From: Terfezia claveryi | Taxonomy: Eukaryota > Ascomycota > Pezizomycetes > Pezizales > Pezizaceae | Direction: 5' to 3' | Length of the DNA stretch: 64,000 bases | Assembly: GCA_015179025.1 (NCBI GenBank) | Contig: WHUX01000201.1 | Coordinates: 1-64,000, forward strand | Part shown: positions 10,177-20,500 of the stretch, one piece after another | Numbering within the stretch: position 1 is the first letter of the stretch | Layout of the letters: each line of letters opens with the position of its first letter | Made by a program: the position numbers and the translations under genes | Notes under the pieces: generated by a model | What the model was told of the DNA's origin: nothing | The model's input: only the letters and a program-made list of their open reading frames with translations | Databases searched by the model: none

Positions 10177-11353
10177 CCTCTTATTTAAGAAACTCTTTAA
10201 CAATTATCAAAAGCTAAATACTATACTACTCTTAATATTTAAACTGTCAATAATTTAGTTCAAATCGTTACTAGAGAAGAATGAAAAATAGTATTTATAA
10301 TAGGATATGGACTATAAAAGTCTCTAGTCATAACCTTTAGCTTAACTAATACTCCTGCTAGCTTCCAACACTTTATTAATAATGTTTTTTAATCTTTTCT
10401 AGACAATTTCTACACTATCTACCTTAATAATATATTAATCTATAGTAACATACTTAAAGAATACTAAATATATATTACTAAAGTTTTTGATATACTTTAA
10501 AAAGCTGGCTTCTATTTAAAGCCAGATAAATATAAATTCTATAAGACAAAAGTCTATTACTTAGGTATAATTATCTTAGTAGAGGGTATTCAGATAGATC
10601 CAGCAAAAGTTAAAGCAATTGTAGATTAGAAATCTCTAATAAATCTTTATAATACTCATACATTCCTTAGATTTACCAATTTCTATCATCACTTCATTAA
10701 AGACTTTTCCAAAGTTATTACTTCTATTATTGAGCTAACTAAGAAAGATATCATATCAAACTGGAATAAAGAAAATGAAAAAGTATTTCAATAATTAAAG
10801 ACAGCCTTTACCTCAGCATTTATACTGCAATACTTCAATTCAGATCAAAAAATTATACTAGAAACTAATGCTTTAGACTGTATTTTTATTGGTATTTTTT
10901 TTCAATACAATTATAATAATCTATTCTGCTTAGTTGTATACTTCTCTAAAAAGCAATTACCAGTAGAATACAACTATAAAATTTATGATAAAGAACTTAT
11001 AGCAATAGTAAGATACTATAAATAATAGAGAGTAGAATTGGAATTAATACTTGATCTAATCCAAGTCCTTTTAGACTATAAAAATCTCAAATACTTTATA
11101 ACAATAAAACTTTTAAACTACTACTAAGCCCACTAGTAAGAATACATTTCAATATTTAACTTCAAGATAGTCTATTACCTAGGAAATATTAATAGTAAAC
11201 TAGATGTATTTATAAGAAGATTAGGAGACCTTCTAAAAGAAAGGGATAAATATACTAAATATCAAAACCAAGTTGTCTTAAAACCCTATAACCTAATCCT
11301 TAATACTACAAAAGATACTAAGTTAAGTCTATTAAAGTTATTTAAGTAAGGCT
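10177..11353 (+). pseudogene. Gypsy-O RT, RNase H and linker remnant
   Basis: Continues the RT after the TA element. The segment [11 protein letters not shown] is followed by YLNNILIYS (10420-10450), so the catalytic YLDD has become YLNN by G-to-A changes. RNase H follows with ETNALDCIFIGIFFQ (about 10860-10900; ETDASD in others), [17 protein letters not shown] (10970-11010) and the tether KPYNLILN... Many TAA/TAG codons replace Gln and Trp. It breaks off at the 3' LTR of Gypsy-C (11354). Confidence 0.82.
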
Positions 11354-11842
11354 TGTAATGAGAGCTTTGGGGAATAAGGCGACTAAGAGGTATACCTAGA
11401 TAGTGGGCAAGGAGATCATACATGTAGGAACACTATATATATTATAGAGGGAGGCTAGGACAGGGCAAGGGCAAGGGGCAAAAAGCAAGAGATACATGGA
11501 AGTGAATACCTTGTATGTTAGAGGGAGGTAGCTCTGCTACAGAGTTGTTTAGGGAGGTGAGATATAGAGAGGCAAGGCAAGACGAGGGCAAGGGGTGTAC
11601 AAGGAAAGTACACCTTCGTGGAGAGAAGCAAGGTCCTATATTAGGTATACAAGATGTTGGATGGGAATCTAATGAGAGGGTGGAGAAATAAGGATATATA
11701 TTCATAATTCCAAGGCAAGGCTATAAAAGGAATAAGCTTCCTGAGATTTCTATCTCGGAAGCTAAGATAACAATTACCTATCGACGATATCTGACCAAGC
11801 CTGTTCAAGTGCCAAATCAAGATGAAGAACACAGTTGAGATA
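11354..11842 (-). repeat. Gypsy-C 3' LTR (489 bp)
   Basis: Starts TGTAATGAGAGC on the plus strand, equal to the LTR end read from the minus strand, and ends AGTTGAGATA, a decayed GTTGTGACA. It is 37 bp shorter than the 5' LTR because the latter has an additional copy of a CAAGC...GAGTATCAAA segment in U3. CCCCTTTAG right after the end (11849-11857) is the complement of the polypurine tract. Confidence 0.87.
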
Positions 11843-11899
11843 ATATTCCCCCTTTAGACTAGAGCTCTAGTGATGGAGGCCTGGGCACAACAACTAGCA

Positions 11900-14420
11900 A
11901 ATCACAATAGGAAACAACAATACAGGAAAACAATAATAAGAATAAGAACAACAATAAGAATACAAAGTCATGACCTCAGTCAACTAGATGAGGCTTCCTA
12001 GGGTATCACTAGTGAAACAGAGTGACTAAATCCTGTGTATTCTTCAAGTCTTCTACAGGTTGCCAGGTAGCCTTCACATCTTCAAACTATTTGACCTTAT
12101 ATTGAACTCACCTATAGCACTTCCTGGAGTCCAGTACCTCCTCAACCTCCCACTCCTCTTTACCTGCAATTACCATGGGAGGAGGTGGGGGGTGCTTTTG
12201 CTCTGAAAGGGGATCATTAGCAGCTGCCTCAATCTCTAAAATATAAATGACTGGATGGCGCTTGATATCTCTGGAAAAGCTCAGGCAATAAGCATGAGTA
12301 CCCATAGCCACTAACACCTCATAGGGGCCTAGGAACTTGTGATCCAGCTTACAGAAGGGGTATTCTGTCCGGAAGTATCTACTAGAAAGCCATACCTAGT
12401 CTCTAAGCTGGTACCTTGAGGCTAGCAACTATGATCCATTGGCATATTCTGCTTGCCTGGCCTAGGTATATCCTAGCTCAGCCTTCAGGGTATAGTAAAG
12501 TTCATTGATTCTAGCTATGAATTCCTTAGCCGAGGGATGGGCTTTCTGTGGGGGTGCTAAGGTATCCACGAATCGGAGGTGCTAACTGTAATTGACCAGA
12601 AAGGGAAAAGTTTTTGAGGACTTCAAGAACTAGTTGTTGATGGCAAATTCACAGGTTGCTAGTAATGAAACCCAGTTGTCCTTCTGGTAATTAATGAAAG
12701 CCCTCAAATATTGCTCCATAGTGGCATTCATCCTCTCTGATTGGCCATCCATTTGGGGGTAGTAAACTATTGATAGACAAACTTTAATCCCTAGAAGTTT
12801 GCAGAAGGCTTACAAGAATTCTGAGGTAAACTGGAAGCCACTGTCAGATACGATTGATTCATGGAGGCCATGGTACTAGAATATATTATTAAGGTAGAGG
12901 TTGGCTAACTCCGGAGTGGATCAGGTATTCCAGCAAGATATAATATGCCTCATCTTCGTCAACCAGTCTACCACCATCAGGATGGCATTAAACCCTGTAT
13001 TTTCTAGCTATCCTGTCATGAAGTCCATATTCAGGTACAGCTAGGGTCTATCTGGAATATTCAGAGGTTTCAGGGTCCCATATAGGGCGTGGCAGACAGG
13101 CTTAGAACATTTGCAAACTTGGTAATTCCATATGTACTATTCCATGTCCTTCTACTAATCAATTCATGTATATTCTCTAGCTAGCAGCTTTAATATTTTA
13201 GCCACCTCAGGGTGACCTGCAATTAGGCTGTCATAGTATTCCTTGATCAATCACAGGCACAGTAATCCTTCCAGTACATAGAGCTGTTCAAGGTAGTAGA
13301 GGATGCCCTCCTAGATAGTACACTTGGCCAGGAAAATTTTAGGGTAGTGGCACTAGCTGGATTCTATTCCAGTAATAATGTCTTTGGCTAGTGGGTCATC
13401 AGCGTAAGCCCTTTTTACCTGTTGTTGGAGATCACTTCTAGCATCTGCATTGGCCTTAACATCTATGATTCCAGCCTTAATATCTACAATGTCAGCTTCT
13501 GCCTCCACCTTAGCCAGAACATTGGTGGCTATATTAAGATTTTCTAGCTTCAGTACCACCTAGTTCTAGTATTTTAGCCTTTCATCCTCCCCCTTAGGGA
13601 GATCTTCTGATCTTCTAGTCAATGTATCTGGTTTCCCACTAGCCTTTCTTAGCCAGTAATTGATTTTGAAGTTGAACCGGAATAGGAATTCTGACTATCT
13701 AGCCTGTCAGCGATTCAGTAGCTTGGTAGTTGTGAAGTATTCCAGGTTCTTGTAGTCAGAAAGGACCTCAATAATCCTCTTTACTGACTCCAGATGGTGC
13801 CTCTATTCCTCAAAAGCCTATACAATAACTATTAATTATATATCATAGATCTCATAATTATACTCTACTGGGGAGTGCTATTTCAAGAAGTATGCCACTG
13901 GGTGGAGGATGCTATTATCATCCTTCTGGGACAGGATTCCTACAAAGATATAGTCAGAGGTATCAGTTTCGATAACATACTCCTGTTCAGGGTTGAAATG
14001 GGCCAGGATCTGTACTGAGCAAAGGTTTCCTTGAGGTTCTGGAAGGTAGATTGGGCTTCTGGATTCCAGTGGAAGGCCCTTTTCATCAGGTGTGAGCCAG
14101 CTTCTACCTGTGTTTTCGTCAAGGCTGTCAGGGATGCCATAATCTTTAAGTATCTCATGATGAACTAGTGGTGGAAGTTGGTAAATCCTAGGAAGACTTG
14201 CATATTCTTCAAGTTGGCCGGAGTTTCCCACTCCCGAATTGTGGCAACTTTTGCAGGGTCCATTCTGGTGACTTCAGTAGTGATAAATAACTACAGATAC
14301 TTAACCTCCTGCATATAGAACTCGTACTTTTCTAGCTACAAGTATTACCTAGCCTGTTCTAGCTTTTCCAACACTTGTCAGATGTGGATATTGTATTCTA
14401 CTAGAGTATCTGAGTATATA
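11900..14420 (-). pseudogene. Gypsy-C pol, chromodomain to RT part
   Basis: From right to left: RT C-terminal part (14420-14240), RNase H (14230-13690; ETDTSDYIFVGILSQ and VAYFLK runs), tether with Ala/Asp/Val repeats (13440-13560), integrase (13350-12300; DGQSERMNATMEQ run near 12710-12750), and a chromodomain (about 12190-12010, EEWEVEEVLDSRKCYR followed by a stop, then QYKVK). The longest open piece is 117 codons. Copia-1 is inserted immediately after the codons for the YLDD motif, so this part begins just downstream of the RT active site. Confidence 0.85.
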
Positions 14421-14425
14421 AAGAT

Positions 14426-14935
14426 TGTTGCGGCATACATTCTGTGCCCTCTCATGTCATTATTCTTTCCTATTATGGTATATAATTACTACTATATCGT
14501 CATATGTTTATTCTCTATTACGATATCTTCTTCTACTTATTTCTATCTAGTTCTATTATAAGTATCTATATCATGTCTTACATGTAGCTTACTCTGTACT
14601 GTCACACTTACATGCTTATATATCCATGCTCGTTATTTCCCACACTGTCTTACCTGAATATTACATGCATATAACCTTTCTACTTATGGATATCTCTTCG
14701 TTACTTCCTCTTTAAGTTAGGTTACTATATGTTTAGTTTATACTCTATATTCATGTATTTAAGGCTGGTGTTTACTCGCTTCTCTAGATAGTTAATTAAG
14801 CAACTCATACTACACTTGCACTCATACATATATCGTACTCGCTTCTCCTGTGATCCTGGCTATCCCTCCATAATCTCCGCTGGTTACCACGCTACTTCTT
14901 ACGCTGTCCCGCTACCTATTTTATCCACTTTAATA
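14426..14935 (+). repeat. Copia-1 5' LTR (510 bp)
   Basis: Nearly identical in length and text to 25530-26039, with scattered transitions. It begins TGTTGCGGCATAC and ends CACTTTAATA. The region is T/C-rich with no large palindrome. Confidence 0.92.
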
Positions 14936-14949
14936 GGTTATGAGTCCGG
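14936..14949 (+). other. Copia-1 primer-binding site, half tRNA-Met type
   Basis: Directly after the LTR, GGTTATGAGTCCGG is complementary to a tRNA anticodon arm that contains CTCATAACC, i.e. a CAU (methionine) anticodon, with one mismatch to the common initiator arm CCGGGCTCATAACC. Drosophila copia is primed by a cleaved half of initiator tRNA-Met at the same position; that mechanism is inferred here by analogy. Confidence 0.65.
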
Positions 14950-15005
14950 AGCTCTAGCCTCTTTATTCCCATAATCAAGTCTATATCTTTACTCAATTAT
15001 CCACC

Positions 15006-15863
15006 ATGGATTTCTACCTTGCACAACTACCATTTAACATGTCAGATACTCTTGATGCCTCAGGCTCCTCCTCCTCCTCCTCCTCTGCCCCACTCTCTAC
15101 CTTCTCCTATAAACTTGATAATATTAAACATCTATCAGATAATGGTCACGGATATCATGCCTGGTCCTCCCAGGTACTTTTAATTATTATGTCCCATAAT
15201 TATGAAGACTTATTCCAACCATCCGCTACTCCTCCTACTGATGACGCACAGCTTAAGATTTGGAACAAGAGAACTGCAAGAGCTAAAATCCTTCTCATGT
15301 CGGTTGTTGAAAAATCCCTCACAGCACTCATAGCGGAACAAGAAATAGCATACCAAGCCTGGATACGTCTACAGGAACGATTCGATTATCGAACAGACTA
15401 CAATCTCTTAAATAACACTCGCAAGGCTTTTCGAATCGAGATGAAATAAGGAGATAGTATTACACAGCATGTCAATAGCTTTGACTCGAAAATCCATCAA
15501 CTCATTGCTAAGCTAAATGAAACAGCTGCAACTTCTCCCTATCGTCATCTCTCTGCCTATCTGTCAAATGATACCATCAAAGCTCATCATCTCCTCATGA
15601 CACTCCCTGACTCTTACAAAAATATTGTTGACAATCTCCAATCCAAGACAGGCCTCACATATCTCGACGTTCGCACCCATCTTCTTGAGTTAGTCTCCTC
15701 TTCTACTGTTTCCATCTCAAACAAAGCTCTCTTCACAAAACAGGACAACAACAACAACAACAACAAGGTCAACAAGAAGCCAAACCCCCCCCGATAGGGT
15801 AAATCGGCTCCTGTTACAGGAAACAACTGCAGTTGGTGTCATTCAAAAGGCAAACCTTACCAA
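15006..15863 (+). pseudogene. Copia-1 polyprotein, gag part
   Basis: Starts at ATG 15006 after a 70-base leader: MDFYLAQLPFNMSDT, a Ser-rich run, then a UBN2/copia-type gag core with WSSQVLLIIM and TARAKILLM segments. A TAG/TAA at 15448 (GAG-to-TAG type change after RIEMK) and another in the Asn-rich segment break the frame. The zinc knuckle CSWCHSKGKPY...GHTFKTC (CX2CX9HX4C) is split in two: CSWCHSKGKPY lies at 15828-15862 and the rest at 22076-22095, with Gypsy-A between. Confidence 0.88.
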
Positions 15864-16386
15864 TATCACAACCATCCTTTCCTAGCCGGGTTTGAGAGTC
15901 GGACGGAATCCGTTGATTGATATCGTTATTATCTTTGTTCCCCAGATAAGGGGTCTCGGGAACCTTATTCCTTCCGGTGGCCTTGGCCAGCCAGGAAGGA
16001 ATCCTGTATATATAGCTTGCTCTCTCCGCCCTCTTATTGGATCCCCATCCAACGTCTTGTATATCCAATACAGGGCCTTGCTTCTCTCCACGTTGGTGCA
16101 TCTCCCCTGTGCACCTTCTCGCCTTGTCTCCGTAGCCCAGCTGCCTCCCTTGACACACTCGGCAACTGCTTCCATGTGTCTCGTGTCACTTGCCCTCTGC
16201 CTCTCTTGCCTCTTGCCCTTGCCCCCCGGCTCAGCCTCCCCCTGGTCACACACGTAGCGTTCCTACGTATGTCTTACCCTAGCCTTTCCCCAGATCACAC
16301 ACGTAGCGCTCCTGCGTGTGCAATTGCCCCTTGCCACTTCCCTGGCGTACCCCTTAGTCGCCTTGTCCCCCAGAGCCCTTGTTACA
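15864..16386 (+). repeat. Gypsy-A 5' LTR (523 bp)
   Basis: Begins TATCACAACC (TG mutated to TA) and ends GTTACA. U3 carries GAGAGTCGGACGG (about 15893-15905), the left half of a palindrome that is complete in Gypsy-E and Gypsy-H. TATATATAG at 16007-16015 is the TATA box; 16036-16055 reads TTGGATCCCCATCCAACGT, a hairpin with the self-priming segment. Confidence 0.93.
16007..16055 (+). promoter_or_regulatory. Gypsy-A LTR promoter and transcript-start hairpin
   Basis: TATATATAG (16007-16015) is followed about 30-40 bases later by TTGGAT, CCCC, ATCCAA (16037-16052), a 6-7 bp hairpin expected at or near the RNA 5' end. ATCCAACGT (16047-16055) is exactly complementary to ACGTTGGAT at 16389-16397 just inside the LTR. 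The start site itself is inferred from the TATA distance. Confidence 0.6.
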
Positions 16387-16398
16387 CTACGTTGGATC
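16387..16398 (+). other. Gypsy-A primer-binding site (self-priming type)
   Basis: CTACGTTGGATC directly follows the LTR end GTTACA. Nine bases (16389-16397) pair with 16047-16055 in the LTR. The same 12 bases follow the 5' LTRs of Gypsy-1, -D, -E and -H, and CTACGTTAGATC follows that of Gypsy-B, although the sequences around them differ. Confidence 0.65.
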
Positions 16399-16422
16399 TT
16401 CTCGACCAACTGGTACGCTGTC

Positions 16423-17556
16423 ATGTCCGAACTAACCCCGTTACTCACCGACAGGTTCCAAGCATGGAGGGAAACCCCAATACCCTTAGACCCTGCCCAG
16501 CTGTTGGAATACCGCCAAATAGCCATCGATATTTTCACTGCCACCTATAAGATTGGCGAAAAACAAGGAGCGGAGCTCTAGAACACCGAACGAAGGCTGA
16601 AAGAAGCCGAAGATGAAATCCTTCTTCTCTGAGAGGACCTTGCAGACGACCGAGTAACCATTCGCAATCTCAACCATGCCCTTGCCGCCGCAACCGCACA
16701 GGCACTGGCGACTGCTACGCCCGCCAAAACCCAACACCTCCCCACCCCACCTAAATTTAATAGTGAACGGGCCCGCCTCAAGGCCTGGAAAAACTCGATC
16801 AATATTTAGCTTAATGGAGATGCTGCTAAATTTCCAACCACCCAGCACAAACTCACCTACGTTTACGGCCTGCTGGAGGGGAAGGCTCTGGACCAAGTCC
16901 AGCTCTATGTTTTGGGAACAGGGATCAATCTAGCGGACATTTCCGCCTTATTCATTATCCTTGACCGAGCGTTTGGGGATCCGGATCCAGAAGGAACAGC
17001 CACAAGAGCCCTTTGAGCCCTTCGACAAAAGAATACCGACCTCGCCACCTATGTGGCTGAATTCTCTAGATTGGCTGCTGAAGTCGACTAGAGTGACAAA
17101 ATAAAATTGGATCAATTCCAGGAAGGCTTAAGCATGGAGCTAAGGCAGGCACTCATCAATTTCCTAGATGTCCACACCCTAGAAGAGTTTATTAATCAGG
17201 CTAGCCGATTGGAGCAAAAGATGGCCAGGTTTAGAAATAGCCTGAAGGCCTCCCCCACCGCAGCCCCCCGCTGGACTTTCTCACCTGCTCGCACTCAGCC
17301 ACAGACCCCTATTACCAACAACCCAGCCCACCCTTCCCTCGTAGCCGGTGGACCAGCACCTATGGATCTATCGGCAGGCAGGCCTCGCCTGACCCAAGAA
17401 GAGAGAGAACGCCGCCAGAATAATGGGCTATGCATAGCCTGTAGGAAGGCTGACCACTTCATTGTGGCTTGTCCCCTTCGAAAGAATCGCTCCCTGGCTA
17501 TACATTCAGTGTTCGAGACCCCAGAGGAGTCGGGAAAAGCGGAGTCCCTTGCCTAG
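16423..17556 (+). pseudogene. Gypsy-A gag
   Basis: ATG at 16423 gives MSELTPLLTDRFQAW; a coiled coil (about residues 50-95, KEAEDEILLL...EDLADDRVTIRNL); a capsid-like domain (about 105-265); a basic/Pro-rich stretch; a motif PMDLSAGRPRLTQEERERR (17361-17415); a CCHC zinc knuckle CIACRKADHFIVAC (17431-17472); and stop TAG 17554-17556. In-frame stops at about 16579, 16630, 16807, 17014 and 17088 come from CAG, CGA, CAG, CGA and TGG codons, all C-to-T or G-to-A. It packages element RNA in cytoplasmic particles; here it is broken. Confidence 0.9.
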
Positions 17557-17575
17557 TTGCTGACACTAGCAAGGG
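17532..17575 (+). other. Putative -1 ribosomal frameshift signal at gag-pol junction
   Basis: GGGAAAA (17532-17538) is in the frame G GGA AAA relative to gag, a canonical X XXY YYZ slippery heptamer. A 7-nt spacer (GCGGAGT) is followed by CCCTTGC, a bulged C, TAG, a 9-nt loop and CTA GCAAGGG (17546-17575), a 10-bp stem-loop that contains the gag TAG stop. Pol is open in the -1 frame across this point (SGVPCLVADTSKGP). Gypsy-D, -E and -H keep the same layout. Confidence 0.72.
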
Positions 17576-20500
17576 ACCTATCATGGGTCATTTATCTTTG
17601 TCTGCATTTTCTTTGCCTGCATCTATGTCTGTTGATAAATCTCACTTGTTTGGCGAGCATTTTGTAGTACCAATAACTGTTAAATTCAATGGTAAAACAG
17701 TGGTAACATCAGCTCTCATAGATTGTGGTGCTTCGGGAATAGCATTCATTGATCAGACCTTCGTTAGTAAAAACTCTATACCAACCTACAAGCTACAGAC
17801 CCCCCGCCTTCTTGATGTCATTGACGGCTGCCCTATCTCTTCTGGGGCTATTACCCACCTCGCGTGTCTGCCCAGTGCCATTGGAGACCATTCGGAGGAC
17901 CTCCTAATGTTCGTGACCAAACTAAAATATCCAATTGTCCTTGGGATCCCCTGGCTCAGAATGCACGATGTGTTAGTCAACTTCAGCTCTTACACCTTGC
18001 AATTCAACAGCCATTATTGCAGAACAAACTGTGGAGGTCCAAAAATCACCGTCACGGGGCTATGTGTATTACCACCCCGATAATCCACCCAACCCAGGTG
18101 GTACACCAGCCCGCGCACATCAATGCTGCTCACTGCCCTGCTCCCCCTATTCCCCCCATTCCCCCCGTTCCTCCCGTTCCCCCTGTTCCCCCTATTCCCC
18201 CTGTTCAACCTCCCCTAAAGCCCCTGAATATTAGCTTTATCGGGGCAGGGCTTTTGCTTACCTTACTAGAAGGCACAAGCTGAAGACTTATGCCCTGTCC
18301 ATACACGAAGTGAACGTGGAGATTAATAAGATATGGTCGAAGAAGGAGTGGAAGTCCATGGTACCGGACGAATACCACGAATTCATTGACCTGTTCTCAG
18401 AGAAGGCCATAGAAAAGCTCGCACCCCACCGGCCACATGATCATACTATTCCGCTGATAGAGGGTAAGACCCCCCCTATAGGCCTCTCTACGGAATGTCC
18501 CGGTTGGAGCTAGAAGCGTTGAAGAAATACTTGGAGGAAAACCTCAACAAGAGCTTCATTCGCTACAGCTCCTTACCAGCAGGTGCTCCAGTGCTTTTCG
18601 TAAAGAAGTCGGATGGCTCCTTTGGTTGTGTGTTGATTATCGTGGCCTGAACGAAATAACGGTCAAAAACAGATACCCCCTACCTCTGATCCAGGAGATA
18701 TTAGCCAGGCTTTCTAAGGCAAAATGGTTTACCAAATTGGACTTGCGAGGGGCGTACAACCTGGTACGGATCACCGAAGGGGAGGAGTGGAAAACAGCCT
18801 TCCGGACACGTTATGGCCACTTCGAGTACAACGTCATGCCCTTTGGCCTAACCAATGCCCTTGCCTCCTTCCAGCACTTCATCAATGACACCTTACGGGA
18901 CTTTCTGGATGTGTTCTGCACGGCTTACCTCGATGATATCTTGATTTATTCAAACACCCTGGCAGAGCACAAGATTCATGTCTGGCAGGTATTGGAGAAG
19001 CTGGAGCAAGCTGGGTTGTACCTCAAGCCCGAGAAATGCGAGTTCCATGTGTAGGAGATTAAGTATCTAGGGTTGATCATCACTACGGAAGGTATTAGAA
19101 TGGACTCTGCCAAGGTCACCACCATTCAGGAATGGAAATTCCAGCAAATCTCAAGGATGTCCAGGCCTTTCTGGGATTCGCCAACTTTTACCGACGGTTC
19201 ATTCTAGGATATTCCAAGATCGTGGCCCCCCTCACAGCTCTGACCAAAAAGGACCGGCGATTCTACTGAAGTCCAGAATCCCAATCCACCTTCCAGAACC
19301 TCAAGGAAGCCTTCTACTCAGCACCCATACTAGCTCACTTTGATCCTGATAGCGAGTGTATCGTGGAAACGGATGCCTCCGACTATGTCTCCGCCGGGTT
19401 CCTGTCCCAGTATGTCAATGGAGTCCTCCACCCAGTGGCCTATTTCTCAAAAAGCTCTCCCCGGCGGAGTGTAATTATGAGATCTATGATAAGGTATTAA
19501 TGGCCATTGTCCGAGCTTTTGAGGAATAGAGGCTCACCTAGAGTCAGCCAAGGGATTATCGAGGTGTTGTCGATCATAAGAATCTTGAGTATTTCACCAC
19601 CACCAAACTGCTTAACCGATGGGAGGCCAGGTGGTTGGAGTTCTTATCTCGGTTCAACTTCAAGATCAAATACCGGCCAGGCAAGGCTGGTGGGAAACTG
19701 GACGCCTTGACTAGGAGATCAGGTGACCTCCCTAAAGAGGGGGATGAAAGGCTAAAATACCAAAATCAGGTGGTACTGAAACCTGAAAATCTCGACCTGG
19801 CGGCCAATACCCTTGTGGAAGCTGAGGCTGAGGCTGATGCGGAAGCTGAAGCTGAGGCTGAGGCTGATGCGGAAGCTGAGGTTGACCTCCGACAACTAGT
19901 GAGACAGGCATATGAGGATGACCCCCTGGCCAAGGAAATTATCACCGCAGTGGATTCTGCCCAGCGCCGCCACCCCAAGATCTCCCTAGCCGAGTGTACC
20001 ATCCAGGAAGGCCTCCTCTACTACCTCGAACGGCTGTATATGCCGGAAGGAGAGCTGCGCCTTCGATTGATCAAGAAACACCATGACAGCCTAGTTGCAG
20101 GTCACCCTGGAGTGGCCAAAACATTAGAGCTTCTGGCCAGGGAATACACATGGATTGACCAACAGAAGGACGTGGAGCGGTACATACGGAACTGCCATGT
20201 TTGCAAGCGTGCTAAGCCTGTCCGCCACGCCCCGTATGGGACCCTGAAACCTCTGGATATCCCTGATCGGCCGTGGCTGCACCTGACTATGGACTTCATG
20301 ACAGGGTTGCCAGAAGATTCGGAGTTCAATGCCATCTTGATGGTGGTAGATCGGTTGACGAAAATAAGGCATGTTATACCTTGCCGGGACACCTACTCTG
20401 CCCCAGGGTTAGCCAATCTCTACCTCAACAATGTATTCCGATACCATGGCCTTCCTGAGTCGATCGTATCCGACCGTGGCTCTCAGTTTACCTCAGAATT

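Larger units (their letters stand above)
6710..11353 (+). mobile_element. Gypsy-O, left part: ancient AT-rich gypsy element
   Basis: A plus-strand gypsy copy so changed that most Gln and Trp codons are stops and almost all GC content is gone. Recognisable order: nucleocapsid knuckle near 7165-7230, protease near 7480-7540, RT 8000-8338 and 10177-10500, RNase H 10700-11130, linker up to 11353. It is interrupted by the TA-flanked inverted-repeat element (8341-10174) and by Gypsy-C (11354-42993), and resumes at 42999. The segment 6710-7020 has no recognisable gag; it holds AT-rich sequence with a 12-bp hairpin (6990-7017). No LTR of this element is in the window. It is the substrate into which the other elements jumped and so is the oldest layer. 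Confidence 0.82.

Noticed and set aside
14936..14949. tRNA gene fragment next to the copia LTR
   Set aside because: The match covers only the anticodon arm in complement and sits at the primer-site position, so it is read as a primer-binding site.
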